From BS750m-G62 sp964577175 (GTDB lineage: Bacteria; Planctomycetota; Phycisphaerae; FEN-1346), in the NCBI GenBank assembly GCA_964577175.1, contig CAZNYC010000105.1, forward strand, positions 1-14,419: a stretch of 14,419 nt of DNA, read 5' to 3'. The notes beneath the pieces were generated by a model. That model did no database searches, was not told the DNA's origin, and saw only the letters and a list, made by a program, of their open reading frames with translations. Position numbers and translations under genes: made by a program. Positions 1 through 7,209 of this stretch are shown here, one piece after another; within the stretch, counting starts at the first letter, position 1; each line of letters starts with the position of its first letter.

Positions 1-222
1 GGGCCCCCACGGCCTCGACCAGCAAAATGCACGGTCCGGAGAAAGACGTTCCGGACACGGTGCGAATGGGTGTCTGTACGGCACGCCGTCCCAATAACGG
101 AATACGCCGGCAACGACCGGCACCAGGGAAACGGCCTCCGGGGCAATACGCCCTTGACAGGGAGGCGGTTATGGGCGTCCCCAGATAACCCCAGATAACC
201 AGATAAGCCCGTAAGCCCGAGG
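1..222. other. Intergenic sequence downstream of rpiB with short repeats
   Basis: I see no convincing coding region here. The stretch lies 3' of the minus-strand rpiB gene. It holds three near-tandem copies of CCAGATAA (181-207), a short direct repeat AAGCCCG (about 206-219), and small inverted repeats such as GTCCGG/CCGGAC (about 33-55) and GCCGG/CCGGC (106-121). No hairpin followed by a T run was found for the rpiB operon. A TTGACA at 154-159 on the plus strand has no matching -10 box. Confidence 0.5.
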
Positions 223-240
223 TAGCGTTGTCGTGTCAGG
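223..240. repeat. 18-bp dispersed repeat, copy 1 (covers rpiB stop codon)
   Basis: The 18 bases TAGCGTTGTCGTGTCAGG occur here and again, identical and in the same orientation, at 7057-7074. The minus-strand stop codon of rpiB (TGA, 238-236) lies inside this copy, so the last codon and terminator of rpiB come from repeat sequence. A 9-base core (ACAACGCTA on the opposite strand) recurs just after the inositol synthase gene at about 13914-13922. All copies sit at or beyond gene 3' ends. Confidence 0.7.
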
Positions 241-763
241 ACGCCTTTTCGCGGGAGGCCTTGCGGGCGTTGCGGCGGCGGCGGGCCTCGGCGGTGGCGG
301 CCGGGTCCGGCCCGTCCTCGCACAGGTGCCGCTCGGCTGCCATGATCTTTTGGACGCGGCGGGCGTGCCGGCCGCCGTCGAACGGCGTGCTCAGCCAGAC
401 CTGGATCATCCGGCGGATGAGTTCGTCGCCCAGGAGGTCGGCCGCCAGGCAGAGGACGTTGGCGTCGTTGTGGCGTCGGCTCATTTCGGCGGTGAGTTCG
501 TCGTGGCAGAGGGCGGCGCGGATGCCCGCCACCTTGTTCGCGACCATCGTCACGCCGATGCCCGACCCGCACAACAGGATCGCGCGGTCCGCCTGGCTCC
601 GCGCCACCTTGAGGCACGGCGGGATGGCGTAGTCGGGGTAATCGCACGACTTGTCGGACGGGCACCCGCAGTCGGTCGCCTCGTGGCCGAGGTCGAGGAG
701 GAAGTCCTTCAGCCGCTCCTTGACCTGGAAACCGCGGTGATCGGTGCCCAAGGCGATCTTCAT
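236..763 (-). CDS. rpiB: Ribose-5-phosphate isomerase B (RpiB/LacAB family)
   Basis: This protein of 175 aa interconverts ribose 5-phosphate and ribulose 5-phosphate in the non-oxidative pentose phosphate pathway, in the cytoplasm. Family marks are visible: an N-terminal TDHRGF (Asp8, His9), the catalytic cysteine in LLCGSGIG (Cys65), NKVAGIRAA (76-84) and RRHNDANVL with His98. The last roughly 35 residues form an Ala/Arg/Lys-rich tail beyond the usual family end near 145-150. The ATG at 763 is preferred to the TTG at 766 because GGAG lies about 7 bases upstream of the ATG. That ATG overlaps the TGA stop of the upstream fusion gene by one base, which suggests translational coupling. Bacillus ywlF (rpiB) likewise sits beside ywlC and ywlE. 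The identification is secure; related sugar isomerases such as LacA/LacB or allose-6-phosphate isomerase are the only real alternatives. Confidence 0.93.
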   Translation of the reverse strand: MKIALGTDHRGFQVKERLKDFLLDLGHEATDCGCPSDKSCDYPDYAIPPCLKVARSQADRAILLCGSGIGVTMVANKVAGIRAALCHDELTAEMSRRHNDANVLCLAADLLGDELIRRMIQVWLSTPFDGGRHARRVQKIMAAERHLCEDGPDPAATAEARRRRNARKASREKAS

Positions 764-1878
764 CAAACGATCTCCTGCACTCGTTGGGTAATGGCGTCAT
801 CCAGGCGGCCGGCACAGGCGCGATACCGATCCAGGTCGCCGCCGATCGGGTCGTCGATGTCGCGGCCCGCCGGGTCGAGCAGGTCCGCCCGGTCCCCCAC
901 CTCCGGGGCCGTCCGGACGACCGCGTCGAGATGCCCCCGGGTCATGACCCAAATATAATCGGCCGCCCGCAGCAGGTCAACGGTCATTGGACGGGTGCGG
1001 TGCGCGCGGAGGTCCACCCCGAGGTCGCGGGCGGCGAGGTCGGCGTTCTCGCTCGGGCCGGCGCCGGCCACCGCCGCCGTCCCGGCGCTGCGTACCTCGA
1101 TGGCGTGGGCCGGCAACTCCTCCGGGCGGCAGCCGAACCGCTCGGCCAGGCGGCGGCGGGCGATGCCCTCGGCCATCGGGCTCCGGCACATGTTGCCGGT
1201 ACAGATGAACAGGACGGACGTCCGCGCCAGGCGGGCCACACGATGGGCCGCAATCGCCCCCTCGCGGAGCACCTCGTGCGTGCCGTCCTCCGTCACGCGG
1301 ACCACCGTGGACGGGGCGTCGAGCGGCGTCGGGCCGGCGTCGACGACCAGGTCGACGCGTCCGCCCAGGTGCTCGCGGGCCTCGTCGGCCTGGTGCGGCG
1401 GGGCCTCGCCGCGCAGGTTCGCGCTGGTGGCGACCACCGGCATGCCCGCCGCCGACAGAATCGCCCGCGCCACCGGATGGCCCGGGCATCGCAATCCCAC
1501 GGTGCCCTGGTGATAGACGGCGGCCTCGACGACCTCCGGCCGCGGGCCGTCGGACGGCCGGTGGTCCGGCACGACGAGCGTCAGCGGCCCGGGCCAGGTC
1601 TTGCGGCGGAGCCGGCAGGCGACGCGCGGCAGGGGTCCGGCGTACGTCTCGGCCTCCGACGGGTCCGCCAGGTGGAGCGTGAACGGTTTGGCCTCGTCCC
1701 GCTCCTTCAGGCGGCTGAGGGCGTCGACGGCCTCGCGGCTGGCGGCGCTGGCGCCCAGGCCGTAGACCGTCTCGGTCGGGAAGACGACCAGCCGGCCCTC
1801 GGCCAGGGCGGCGCCGGCGTCGCGGACGGCGGCGGCGTCCGAGGCGGGGTCCGTGATGGTAACCGTCCGGGTATCCAT
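763..1878 (-). CDS. tsaC: Fusion: threonylcarbamoyl-AMP synthase (Sua5/YrdC) + low-molecular-weight phosphatase (YwlE/LMW-PTP)
   Basis: The protein is 371 aa with two domains. Residues about 12-215 are a YrdC domain: VVFPTETVYGLG (31-42), an RLKERDEAKPF region (56-66), TSAN (151-154) and PSTVV (189-193). These enzymes make threonylcarbamoyl-AMP from threonine, bicarbonate and ATP for tRNA t6A37. The extra C-terminal domain of long Sua5 proteins is absent. Residues about 220-371 are an LMW phosphatase: the CX5R loop CTGNMCRS (Cys226, Arg232) and the acid loop DDP (342-344). In Bacillus the separate genes ywlC, ywlE and ywlF (rpiB) are neighbours, so here the first two are fused and rpiB follows with a one-base overlap. 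YwlE removes phosphate from arginine; its selectivity threonine in the loop is methionine here, so tyrosine or arginine specificity is open. A good promoter lies at 1938-1966. The fusion is read directly from one uninterrupted frame. Confidence 0.92.
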   Translation of the reverse strand: MDTRTVTITDPASDAAAVRDAGAALAEGRLVVFPTETVYGLGASAASREAVDALSRLKERDEAKPFTLHLADPSEAETYAGPLPRVACRLRRKTWPGPLTLVVPDHRPSDGPRPEVVEAAVYHQGTVGLRCPGHPVARAILSAAGMPVVATSANLRGEAPPHQADEAREHLGGRVDLVVDAGPTPLDAPSTVVRVTEDGTHEVLREGAIAAHRVARLARTSVLFICTGNMCRSPMAEGIARRRLAERFGCRPEELPAHAIEVRSAGTAAVAGAGPSENADLAARDLGVDLRAHRTRPMTVDLLRAADYIWVMTRGHLDAVVRTAPEVGDRADLLDPAGRDIDDPIGGDLDRYRACAGRLDDAITQRVQEIV

Positions 1879-1937
1879 CGGATGGGGCGACCTTTACAGG
1901 AGGAGCGTCGATATGCCCGGTACGTCCCTTGCGGCGC

Positions 1938-1966
1938 ATTAGACCCGGCAGGGGGACGGCTGTCAA
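1938..1966 (-). promoter_or_regulatory. Sigma70-type promoter for the sua5 fusion-rpiB operon
   Basis: Reading the minus strand, TTGACA (1966-1961) is followed after exactly 17 bases by TCTAAT (1943-1938), one mismatch from TATAAT. It sits about 60 bases upstream of the ATG at 1878 and points at it. No other gene start is near. Confidence 0.7.
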
Positions 1967-2042
1967 GGGCCGCGCGAAACGTCTGGCGGCGGCACGGGAG
2001 GGCCGCCGCGCGCCCATGCGATCGCCATGCCCCCCCCCCGGT

Positions 2043-3692
2043 TCACCGGTGGCTGGCGCGGATGTCGGTCAGGATGCCCAGCGGGATGGTGAGGAAGGCC
2101 TCCGCCACCGTGGGGTCGAACTGCTGCCCCGCCAGGCGACGGATCTGGTCGCAGGCGGGTTCGACGTCCATCGCGTCGCGGTGTGGCCGGGGGCTGGTCA
2201 TGGCGTCGAAGGCGTCGGCGAGCGCGACGAGCCGGGCCACGGGCGGGATCTCCTCGCCCGCCTTCATGTCCGGGTACCCCGTTCCGTCGTACGACTCGTG
2301 GTGGGAGCGGATGATGTCGCCGACCTCGCCGAAGAAGTCGAGGGGTTTCAGGAAGTCCGCCCCGGCGTCCGGGTGCCGGCGGACCATCTCCCACTGGGCC
2401 TCGTTCAGCGGGCCGGGACGGTTCAGGGCCGAGTCCGGCACGATGATGCGGCCGATGTCGTGGAGGCGGGCGGCGATCTGGAGCGCCCCGACCTGGGCCT
2501 GCGGCAGTTCGAGGACGGTGGCCACCGGCATCGCGTACGCCAGCACGCGGGCGGCGTGCCCTTTGAGGTACCCGTCGCGGCGTTCGACGCCGTCGGCGAT
2601 CGTCTCCAGCGAGGCGTAGATCTGGCACCGCTGGCGGTGGTGCGTCTTGGCGGTCTGGATGGCCGGACCCACCACCTGGGCGAGTTGGTTGACGGCCTTG
2701 ACGTCGGCCGGGGTGAATGCCGCGCCCCCCTCCCCGCGGTGGAGGACGACGGTGCCCACGCTCAGGCCCTGGAGCGGAATCGGAACGACCAGCAGGCGTC
2801 CGTCCGGCCACAGGCCGCGTTCCGGTTCCTCCATCAGGCTGCTGTCGGCGATGGATTCCACGTGGACGGTCTTGGCGGTCTGGGCGGCGCGGCACATAAC
2901 GCCGGAGGTCAACGGGCTGCGGAGCCAGGAGAGGGCGGGCGGGTCGTCGCTCTCCGGCCGGGCGCGGACCAGCAGGCCGACGGCGTGTTCCTGCGTCTCG
3001 TACAGCGCGACGGTGCACGAGGCGCACGGGACGCGGTCGGCGGCGAGTTCGGCGCACAGGCCGAGCAGGTCCTCCAGTTCGATGACGCCCATGACGGCGC
3101 GGGCGACGTCGGCGCGGACGGCCACCTCGTCCAGCCGGCGGGCCATCCGGCGCGTCGACAGGACCAGGTCGTGGCTGGCGATGTCCAGTTTCTGGGTGGT
3201 CTCGGCGTGGGCGGTCTCGAGCCGCGTCTTCGCCTGGGCGAGTTCGGCGAAGCGCGTGGCCCGCTGCTCGCGGTGTCGGCGGCTCTCCAGCGACCGCCCC
3301 ACCGCCTGTTTCATCTCATCCAGGTCGAACGGTTTTTCGAGGAAGTCGTCGAAGCGCAGACGCAGCGCCTCGACGCTGCTCTCCATCGTGCCGCACCCCG
3401 TGATCGCGATGATCGCCAGGTGGGCGTCGGCGGTGCGGGCCTGCTCGGCCAGGCTCAGGCCGTCCAGCGACGGCATGACGAGGTCCGTGATGAGGCAATC
3501 GAACGGCTCGTTCGTGAGGCGCTGGAGGGCCTCGTCGGGGTCCGTCTCGGCCTCGACGCACCAGGCCGCCTCGGCGCTGGAGAGAAGGTCGGTCATGAGA
3601 GCGGCCACCTCGGGCTCGTCGTCCACGACCAGGATGCGGGCCTGCTGTCGCCCTTCGAGCACTTCGGCCTCGGCGGGGCTCATCGTCGGCAT
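2043..3692 (-). CDS. Response regulator with REC, GAF-like and HD-GYP domains (probable c-di-GMP phosphodiesterase)
   Basis: This is a 549 aa cytoplasmic protein. A receiver domain spans about 17-135, with acidic pair Asp24/Asp25, phosphoacceptor Asp70 (LITDLVMP), Thr98 and Lys120 (LEKPF). A charged helical linker (about 137-190) leads to a GAF-like domain (about 195-350). The HD-GYP domain (about 355-545) has KGHAARV, His411-Asp412 (ARLHDIGR), His464-His465 and GTGYP (470-474), so its metal ligands and signature look intact. HD-GYP proteins usually hydrolyse cyclic di-GMP, and the receiver suggests control by phosphorylation. The start at 3692 (ATG) has AGGGG about 8 bases upstream. The frame stays open to a TTG at 3764, but that TTG is part of a TTGACA and has no ribosome site. 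It lies 244 bases after the histidine kinase gene, which may be its partner. Confidence 0.9.
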   Translation of the reverse strand: MPTMSPAEAEVLEGRQQARILVVDDEPEVAALMTDLLSSAEAAWCVEAETDPDEALQRLTNEPFDCLITDLVMPSLDGLSLAEQARTADAHLAIIAITGCGTMESSVEALRLRFDDFLEKPFDLDEMKQAVGRSLESRRHREQRATRFAELAQAKTRLETAHAETTQKLDIASHDLVLSTRRMARRLDEVAVRADVARAVMGVIELEDLLGLCAELAADRVPCASCTVALYETQEHAVGLLVRARPESDDPPALSWLRSPLTSGVMCRAAQTAKTVHVESIADSSLMEEPERGLWPDGRLLVVPIPLQGLSVGTVVLHRGEGGAAFTPADVKAVNQLAQVVGPAIQTAKTHHRQRCQIYASLETIADGVERRDGYLKGHAARVLAYAMPVATVLELPQAQVGALQIAARLHDIGRIIVPDSALNRPGPLNEAQWEMVRRHPDAGADFLKPLDFFGEVGDIIRSHHESYDGTGYPDMKAGEEIPPVARLVALADAFDAMTSPRPHRDAMDVEPACDQIRRLAGQQFDPTVAEAFLTIPLGILTDIRASHR

Positions 3693-3788
3693 CGTTGGTT
3701 CCCCTGTGCCCGCGGTAGGGCGCGGTTTCGCTATGGTGTCAGGGGGCCGACCGACGGTTGTCAATCGATCAACCTCCGTTGAAGGTCA

Positions 3789-3853
3789 GGCCACGGCGAG
3801 AGCGAGCCGCGAGAGCGAGGGGGGAGGGAGAGGCATCACTCATCGCCGTGGCC
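3789..3853 (-). repeat. Inverted repeat and tandem repeat in the leader of the HD-GYP gene
   Basis: An 11-bp perfect inverted repeat, GGCCACGGCGA (3789-3799) and TCGCCGTGGCC (3843-3853), encloses 43 bases. Its left part overlaps a direct repeat GCGAGAGCGAG (3796-3806 and 3809-3819, period 13). It lies between the stop of the histidine kinase gene and the start of the HD-GYP gene, so in the minus-strand transcript it could form a long stem. It lacks the T run of a simple terminator. Its role is unknown. Confidence 0.5.
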
Positions 3854-3936
3854 GGTATCCATTGTCGGGTCAGCCCGCCTCGGCGGCGGCAGCCCCCGTC
3901 ATCTGGTTCATGCTCCTTTCATCGGCACGGTACCCG

Positions 3937-6201
3937 CTACTCAGCCCCCTGCGTATTGCCGGTGTCGGGTGTGTCGGCCAAGGCCGACCCGGCCGTCGGA
4001 AACGTCACCCGGACGGTGGTGCCCTGTCCGGGCATGGACTCCAGGGCCATCTTGCCCGCGTTCATCTGGATGGTGCGGTACGCCTTCGAGAGTCCCAGGC
4101 CGCGCCGGCGGGCGGTCTCGTGGCCGCTGTAGAACGGATCGAAGGCGCGTGCGCGGCTCTCGGGTTCCATGCCGGGCCCGTCGTCGGCGACGACGAATCG
4201 GACGGCGGCGCCGGCGGGGAGGGTCTCGACGTCAATGCGGACGGTCCCGCCGCCCGCCATCGTGCACGCCTGGACGGCGTTGCAGACGACCTCGCCGAGG
4301 GCGCCGGCCACCTGGTCGGCGTCCACGCGGATGGCGGGGGCCTCTTCGGCCCCGCCGACCACGACGCGGACGCCCTCGGCGGCGTCGTCCGTTTGTTCGG
4401 CGTCGGCGACGCGCCGCGCCAGGGCGACCGGGTCGACCTCGGCCAGTCGCGGGGCGGGCGGTTTGGCGAACGTTCGCAGTTCCGCAATGATCTCGCTGAT
4501 CCGGTGGGCCTGCTGGATGACCGTCTGAAGGGTTTTGCGGCGGTCGGGGTCCTGTTCGTCGGCGGCCAGTTGCTGCGTCCGTCCGCTGATGATCGCCAGG
4601 GGATTGTTGATTTCATGGGCGGCGCCGGTGGCCATCTCGCTGAGCGAGGCGACGTTTTCCTCCAGGAGCGTGGCGCGATGGGCCGCCTCCAGCCGCCGGT
4701 TGGCGTCGGCGAGTTCCTCCGAGAGGCCGACCAGGTCGGCCTCCGCCTGGGCCCGCCGCAGCGCGATGCCGGCCACGCGGGCCAGGTCCGCCGCCTGCTC
4801 GGCCTCGTGCGGGGGGGGCTCCCCGTCGTCGGTCCGTGCGAAGACGATGCCCCCGATGACCGCGTCGCCGACGGTCATCGGGATGGCCCAGAACGGGCCG
4901 GGCCCGAGGTCGGGTCCCTGGCGGTCGAAAAGCCAGGCGTGGCTGGCCTCGGCCCGGGCGAGCGGGCCGGCCGAGGACGGGGGCGAGAGCGGCCCCCCCA
5001 GGTCCTCCCGGCCGGGCAGGTCGTACAGGAAGTGGTCCTGGAACCCCTCCGCCGCCGTGCACCGCAGCCCTTCGACGTACCCGCCGTCGCGGGACACCAG
5101 GTACGGGACGACGAGCCGGCAGCCGAGACCGTCGCAGACGGCGTCGGCGATGCGCTCCATGACCTCGCGGGGACTGGTCCGGCCGGCGAGGTCGACATTG
5201 AGGGCCATGACGCGGGCCGCGTGACCGCTGGCCGCCTCGGCCGCCCGGTTCGCCCGGCTCTGCCGGCGCTGGATCCGTCCCAGCCTCGCGTTCGCCGCCC
5301 GATACGCCTCCCGCATCTGCGTTTCGTCCGGCCGGTCGTCGAAGCCGACGGGCCGGGTGTTCAGGTCCATGGCCATGTCGATCTGTTGGCCGATGTGGTC
5401 GGCCTGGACGCCGGAGAGGCCGAGCCGTTCGGCGGCCTCGGCGGGGTTCTCGCGGATCTGCTCGCTCGCGTAATAGCCATACCCGTACTGCCGGGCCAGG
5501 AGGTCGGCCAGGCGGACCACCTGGGCCAGCGACCCGGCGCCCGGTCGGGCCCCCTCCGGCACCTGGGCCTGGTGGTGGAGCCAGATGACGTTCTGGAAGA
5601 CTTCCGGCAGGCCCCACTGCTGGGCGAGGCGTCGGCCGAGCACGGTGTGGTCGACGCCGAGGAGGTCGCGTTCGGCCTCCGGCAGGCCCCCGCCGCTCGT
5701 CTCGACGGTGTCGAGCACCTGGCGGTAGGCGCGGGGCAGGAGGACCCGCAGCGCGATTTGGCCCAGGTCGTGCAGCAGCCCGGACAGCAGCGCCGTCTCA
5801 GGCGACACCGTGCCCAGCCGCGTCGCGATCATCTGGGCGGCGATGGCGACGGCCAGCGTGTGCCGCCAGAGGACCGGCAGTTCGGCCTCGTCGAGGATGT
5901 CGTTGTCGGCGGCCTGGGTGCTGAGCATCTCGGCGGAGACGGCGGGGAAGGGGACGGCGTCGAGGATGGCGTCGATGCTGAGGAGGTCGTCGGCGGGCCG
6001 GCCGAGGTCGACGGCGAGTTTGACCGCCCGGGCCGCCAGCGCCGGGTCCACCTCCAGGGCCATCTGGAGGTCCCGCCGGTTGGGCTTCTCGGCGGTGGCC
6101 ACCATCAGCACGTGGCGCGCCAGGCCGGGCAGCGTGGGGACCTGGTCCAGGTCCTCCAGCAGGAGTTCGATCTTTCGGCGTTTGAGACCGACGGCCGGCA
6201 T
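3937..6201 (-). CDS. HDOD-GAF-histidine kinase (hybrid sensor)
   Basis: This protein is 754 aa with no membrane segment visible, so it is probably a cytoplasmic sensor. Residues about 10-215 form an HDOD domain: LLHDLGQ (His144-Asp145), DHTVLGRRLAQQWGLP (184-199) and a terminal HH (209-210). A GAF-like domain follows (about 325-485), then a coiled-coil linker (about 485-515). The kinase core has a HisKA H-box GAAHEINNPL with His529. The ATPase domain has N-box Asn641, G1 box DDGPGM (673-678), DPFYSG (688-693) and RGLGL (700-704). It should autophosphorylate His529 and pass phosphate to a receiver, most simply the HTH-receiver protein encoded 20 bases upstream, or the REC-HD-GYP protein downstream. 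HDOD domains resemble HD phosphohydrolases but usually act in signalling. No clear ribosome site precedes the ATG at 6201; coupling to the upstream gene is likely. Confidence 0.9.
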   Translation of the reverse strand: MPAVGLKRRKIELLLEDLDQVPTLPGLARHVLMVATAEKPNRRDLQMALEVDPALAARAVKLAVDLGRPADDLLSIDAILDAVPFPAVSAEMLSTQAADNDILDEAELPVLWRHTLAVAIAAQMIATRLGTVSPETALLSGLLHDLGQIALRVLLPRAYRQVLDTVETSGGGLPEAERDLLGVDHTVLGRRLAQQWGLPEVFQNVIWLHHQAQVPEGARPGAGSLAQVVRLADLLARQYGYGYYASEQIRENPAEAAERLGLSGVQADHIGQQIDMAMDLNTRPVGFDDRPDETQMREAYRAANARLGRIQRRQSRANRAAEAASGHAARVMALNVDLAGRTSPREVMERIADAVCDGLGCRLVVPYLVSRDGGYVEGLRCTAAEGFQDHFLYDLPGREDLGGPLSPPSSAGPLARAEASHAWLFDRQGPDLGPGPFWAIPMTVGDAVIGGIVFARTDDGEPPPHEAEQAADLARVAGIALRRAQAEADLVGLSEELADANRRLEAAHRATLLEENVASLSEMATGAAHEINNPLAIISGRTQQLAADEQDPDRRKTLQTVIQQAHRISEIIAELRTFAKPPAPRLAEVDPVALARRVADAEQTDDAAEGVRVVVGGAEEAPAIRVDADQVAGALGEVVCNAVQACTMAGGGTVRIDVETLPAGAAVRFVVADDGPGMEPESRARAFDPFYSGHETARRRGLGLSKAYRTIQMNAGKMALESMPGQGTTVRVTFPTAGSALADTPDTGNTQGAE

Positions 6202-6221
6202 GGTTCGGACCGCCCCGCGGG

Positions 6222-6785
6222 CTAGAGGTTCAAGAGGTCGCCGATGCGGCTGACGAGTTCCTCAATCTGGAACGGTTTGCGGAGGAACGCGTCGACGCCC
6301 ATCTCCTTGATCTTGGCCTGCTCGTTCTCGTCGATGTGGGCGCTGATGAGGATGATCTGGGTGTCTTCCAGGCCGGGATTGCTGCGAATGGTCTTGCAGA
6401 CCACGTCGGCGTTGATGTCCGGCAGGAGATAGTCGAGCACGATGACGTCCGGGCGGAACTGCTGGGTCAGGAGCCCGGCGTCGTACCCCGTGCCGGCGGT
6501 CTTGACCTCGAACCGGCCGTCGCGCTGGAGCACGTCGACGAGGAGTTGGACAATCTCGGGCTCGTCATCGACGACCAGGACCTTGGCCTTGTCGGAGTCG
6601 AGATTCGTCAGGGGGATGTCATTTTCTTTCATGAACTTGATGAGGCTTTCGCGCGGGATGCGACGAAAGCGGGACCCCGGCACGTGAAAACCGTCGAGGC
6701 GGCCGGAGTCGAAGCAGCGGATGATGGTCTGTTGGCTGACGCGGCAGATTTTGGCGGCTTCGCCGGTGGAGTAAACGTCTTTCAT
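6222..6785 (-). CDS. Excisionase-type HTH fused to a receiver domain (response regulator)
   Basis: This protein is 187 aa. Residues about 3-57 form a MerR/excisionase-family winged helix-turn-helix (YSTGEAAKICRVSQQTIIRC, then GFHVPGSRFRRIP). Residues about 67-185 form a receiver with Asp73/Asp74, phosphoacceptor Asp118 (VIVLDYLLP), Ser148 and Lys170 (RKPF). The DNA-binding domain comes first, opposite to the usual order in OmpR or NarL regulators. It is the first gene of an operon with the HDOD-GAF-kinase, whose start is 20 bases after this stop, so the two form a plausible kinase-regulator pair. The ATG at 6785 has GAGGGAG about 6-8 bases upstream. A strong promoter lies at 6862-6890. DNA targets are unknown; the excisionase name describes only the fold and gives no evidence of recombination. 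Confidence 0.9.
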   Translation of the reverse strand: MKDVYSTGEAAKICRVSQQTIIRCFDSGRLDGFHVPGSRFRRIPRESLIKFMKENDIPLTNLDSDKAKVLVVDDEPEIVQLLVDVLQRDGRFEVKTAGTGYDAGLLTQQFRPDVIVLDYLLPDINADVVCKTIRSNPGLEDTQIILISAHIDENEQAKIKEMGVDAFLRKPFQIEELVSRIGDLLNL

Positions 6786-6861
6786 GGCAGGCTCCCTCGC
6801 TCAGGTCCGTTACGATCCAGGTCTCCCTCCCTGGGATTGCCCATCTCCCCCAACTTCACAC

Positions 6862-6890
6862 ATTATCTATCGGTTCCCCCCGTTTGTCAA
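6862..6890 (-). promoter_or_regulatory. Sigma70-type promoter for the HTH-receiver/kinase operon
   Basis: On the minus strand TTGACA (6890-6885) is followed after exactly 17 bases by GATAAT (6867-6862), one mismatch from consensus. The spacer contains a run of six G. The expected start site gives a leader of roughly 70 bases before the ATG at 6785. The stretch is also noticeably more AT-rich than its surroundings. Confidence 0.78.
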
Positions 6891-6955
6891 CTTCAGGTTT
6901 TCATTCGGAGAATGTAGTAACTTCGGGAGGAGCAGTGACGAACGTCCGATAACAC

Positions 6956-7060
6956 GCTAACTCGTGAGCGGCGGGTCTCCGCACCCGCCGCGCAGCCCCC
7001 AAAAACACCCTTTCGAGCGCGGTGGATGCACAGGCCCACCGCGCAAAATGCGGAGTTAGC
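6956..7060. repeat. 105-bp palindromic element with two internal hairpins
   Basis: The element is bounded by perfect 8-bp inverted arms, GCTAACTC (6956-6963) and GAGTTAGC (7053-7060). Inside are two strong hairpins. GCGGCGGGT/ACCCGCCGC (6968-6976, 6983-6991) has loop CTCCGC. GCGCGGTGG/CCACCGCGC (7017-7025, 7036-7044) has a 10-base loop. The loop and inner stem recur at 13937-13960. It occupies most of the 424-base gap 6786-7209, which otherwise holds a promoter and no gene that I can support. It could be a non-autonomous mobile repeat or a structured REP-like unit. Confidence 0.6.
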
Positions 7061-7074
7061 GTTGTCGTGTCAGG
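7057..7074. repeat. 18-bp dispersed repeat, copy 2
   Basis: This is identical to 223-240 (TAGCGTTGTCGTGTCAGG). It overlaps the right arm of the palindromic element at 6956-7060 by four bases and extends outward from it, so the palindrome and this repeat may be parts of one larger unit. It lies about 135 bases past the stop codon of the 7210-7893 gene. Confidence 0.7.
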
Positions 7075-7209
7075 CACACACGGGGGAGACGCCCTTGGGA
7101 GGCCCGGCGGGTGGGTCGAGCGGTCCGGCGGCGGGGCAGACGGCCCGCGCAGACGAAGCGGGCCGCGCCGCGGGGCACGAGTCGCTCGGAATGTGGTCGG
7201 GACGGACGG

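Noticed and set aside
763..1220. Arsenate reductase function for the phosphatase domain
   Set aside because: Only the CX5R loop and DP loop are evident; the extra cysteine pair of thioredoxin-linked arsenate reductases is not seen, and no ars genes are nearby.
3693..3764. Upstream extension of the HD-GYP protein to a TTG start
   Set aside because: The TTG is part of a TTGACA, lacks a ribosome site, and the added 24 residues have no features; the ATG at 3692 has AGGGG upstream.
3741..3764. Promoter from TTGACA at 3764-3759 for the HD-GYP gene
   Set aside because: No acceptable -10 box lies at 16-18 bases, so I did not list it as a feature.
3873..3920. Short minus-strand leader peptide (MNQMTGAAAAEAG)
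   Set aside because: AAAGGAG is only one base from the first ATG, and there is no regulatory codon pattern; support is too thin.
784..6225. Very long plus-strand open frames opposite the minus-strand genes
   Set aside because: They lie antisense to well-recognised domains, are rich in Arg, Gly, Ala and Pro, and show no motifs. They are expected by-products of high GC.
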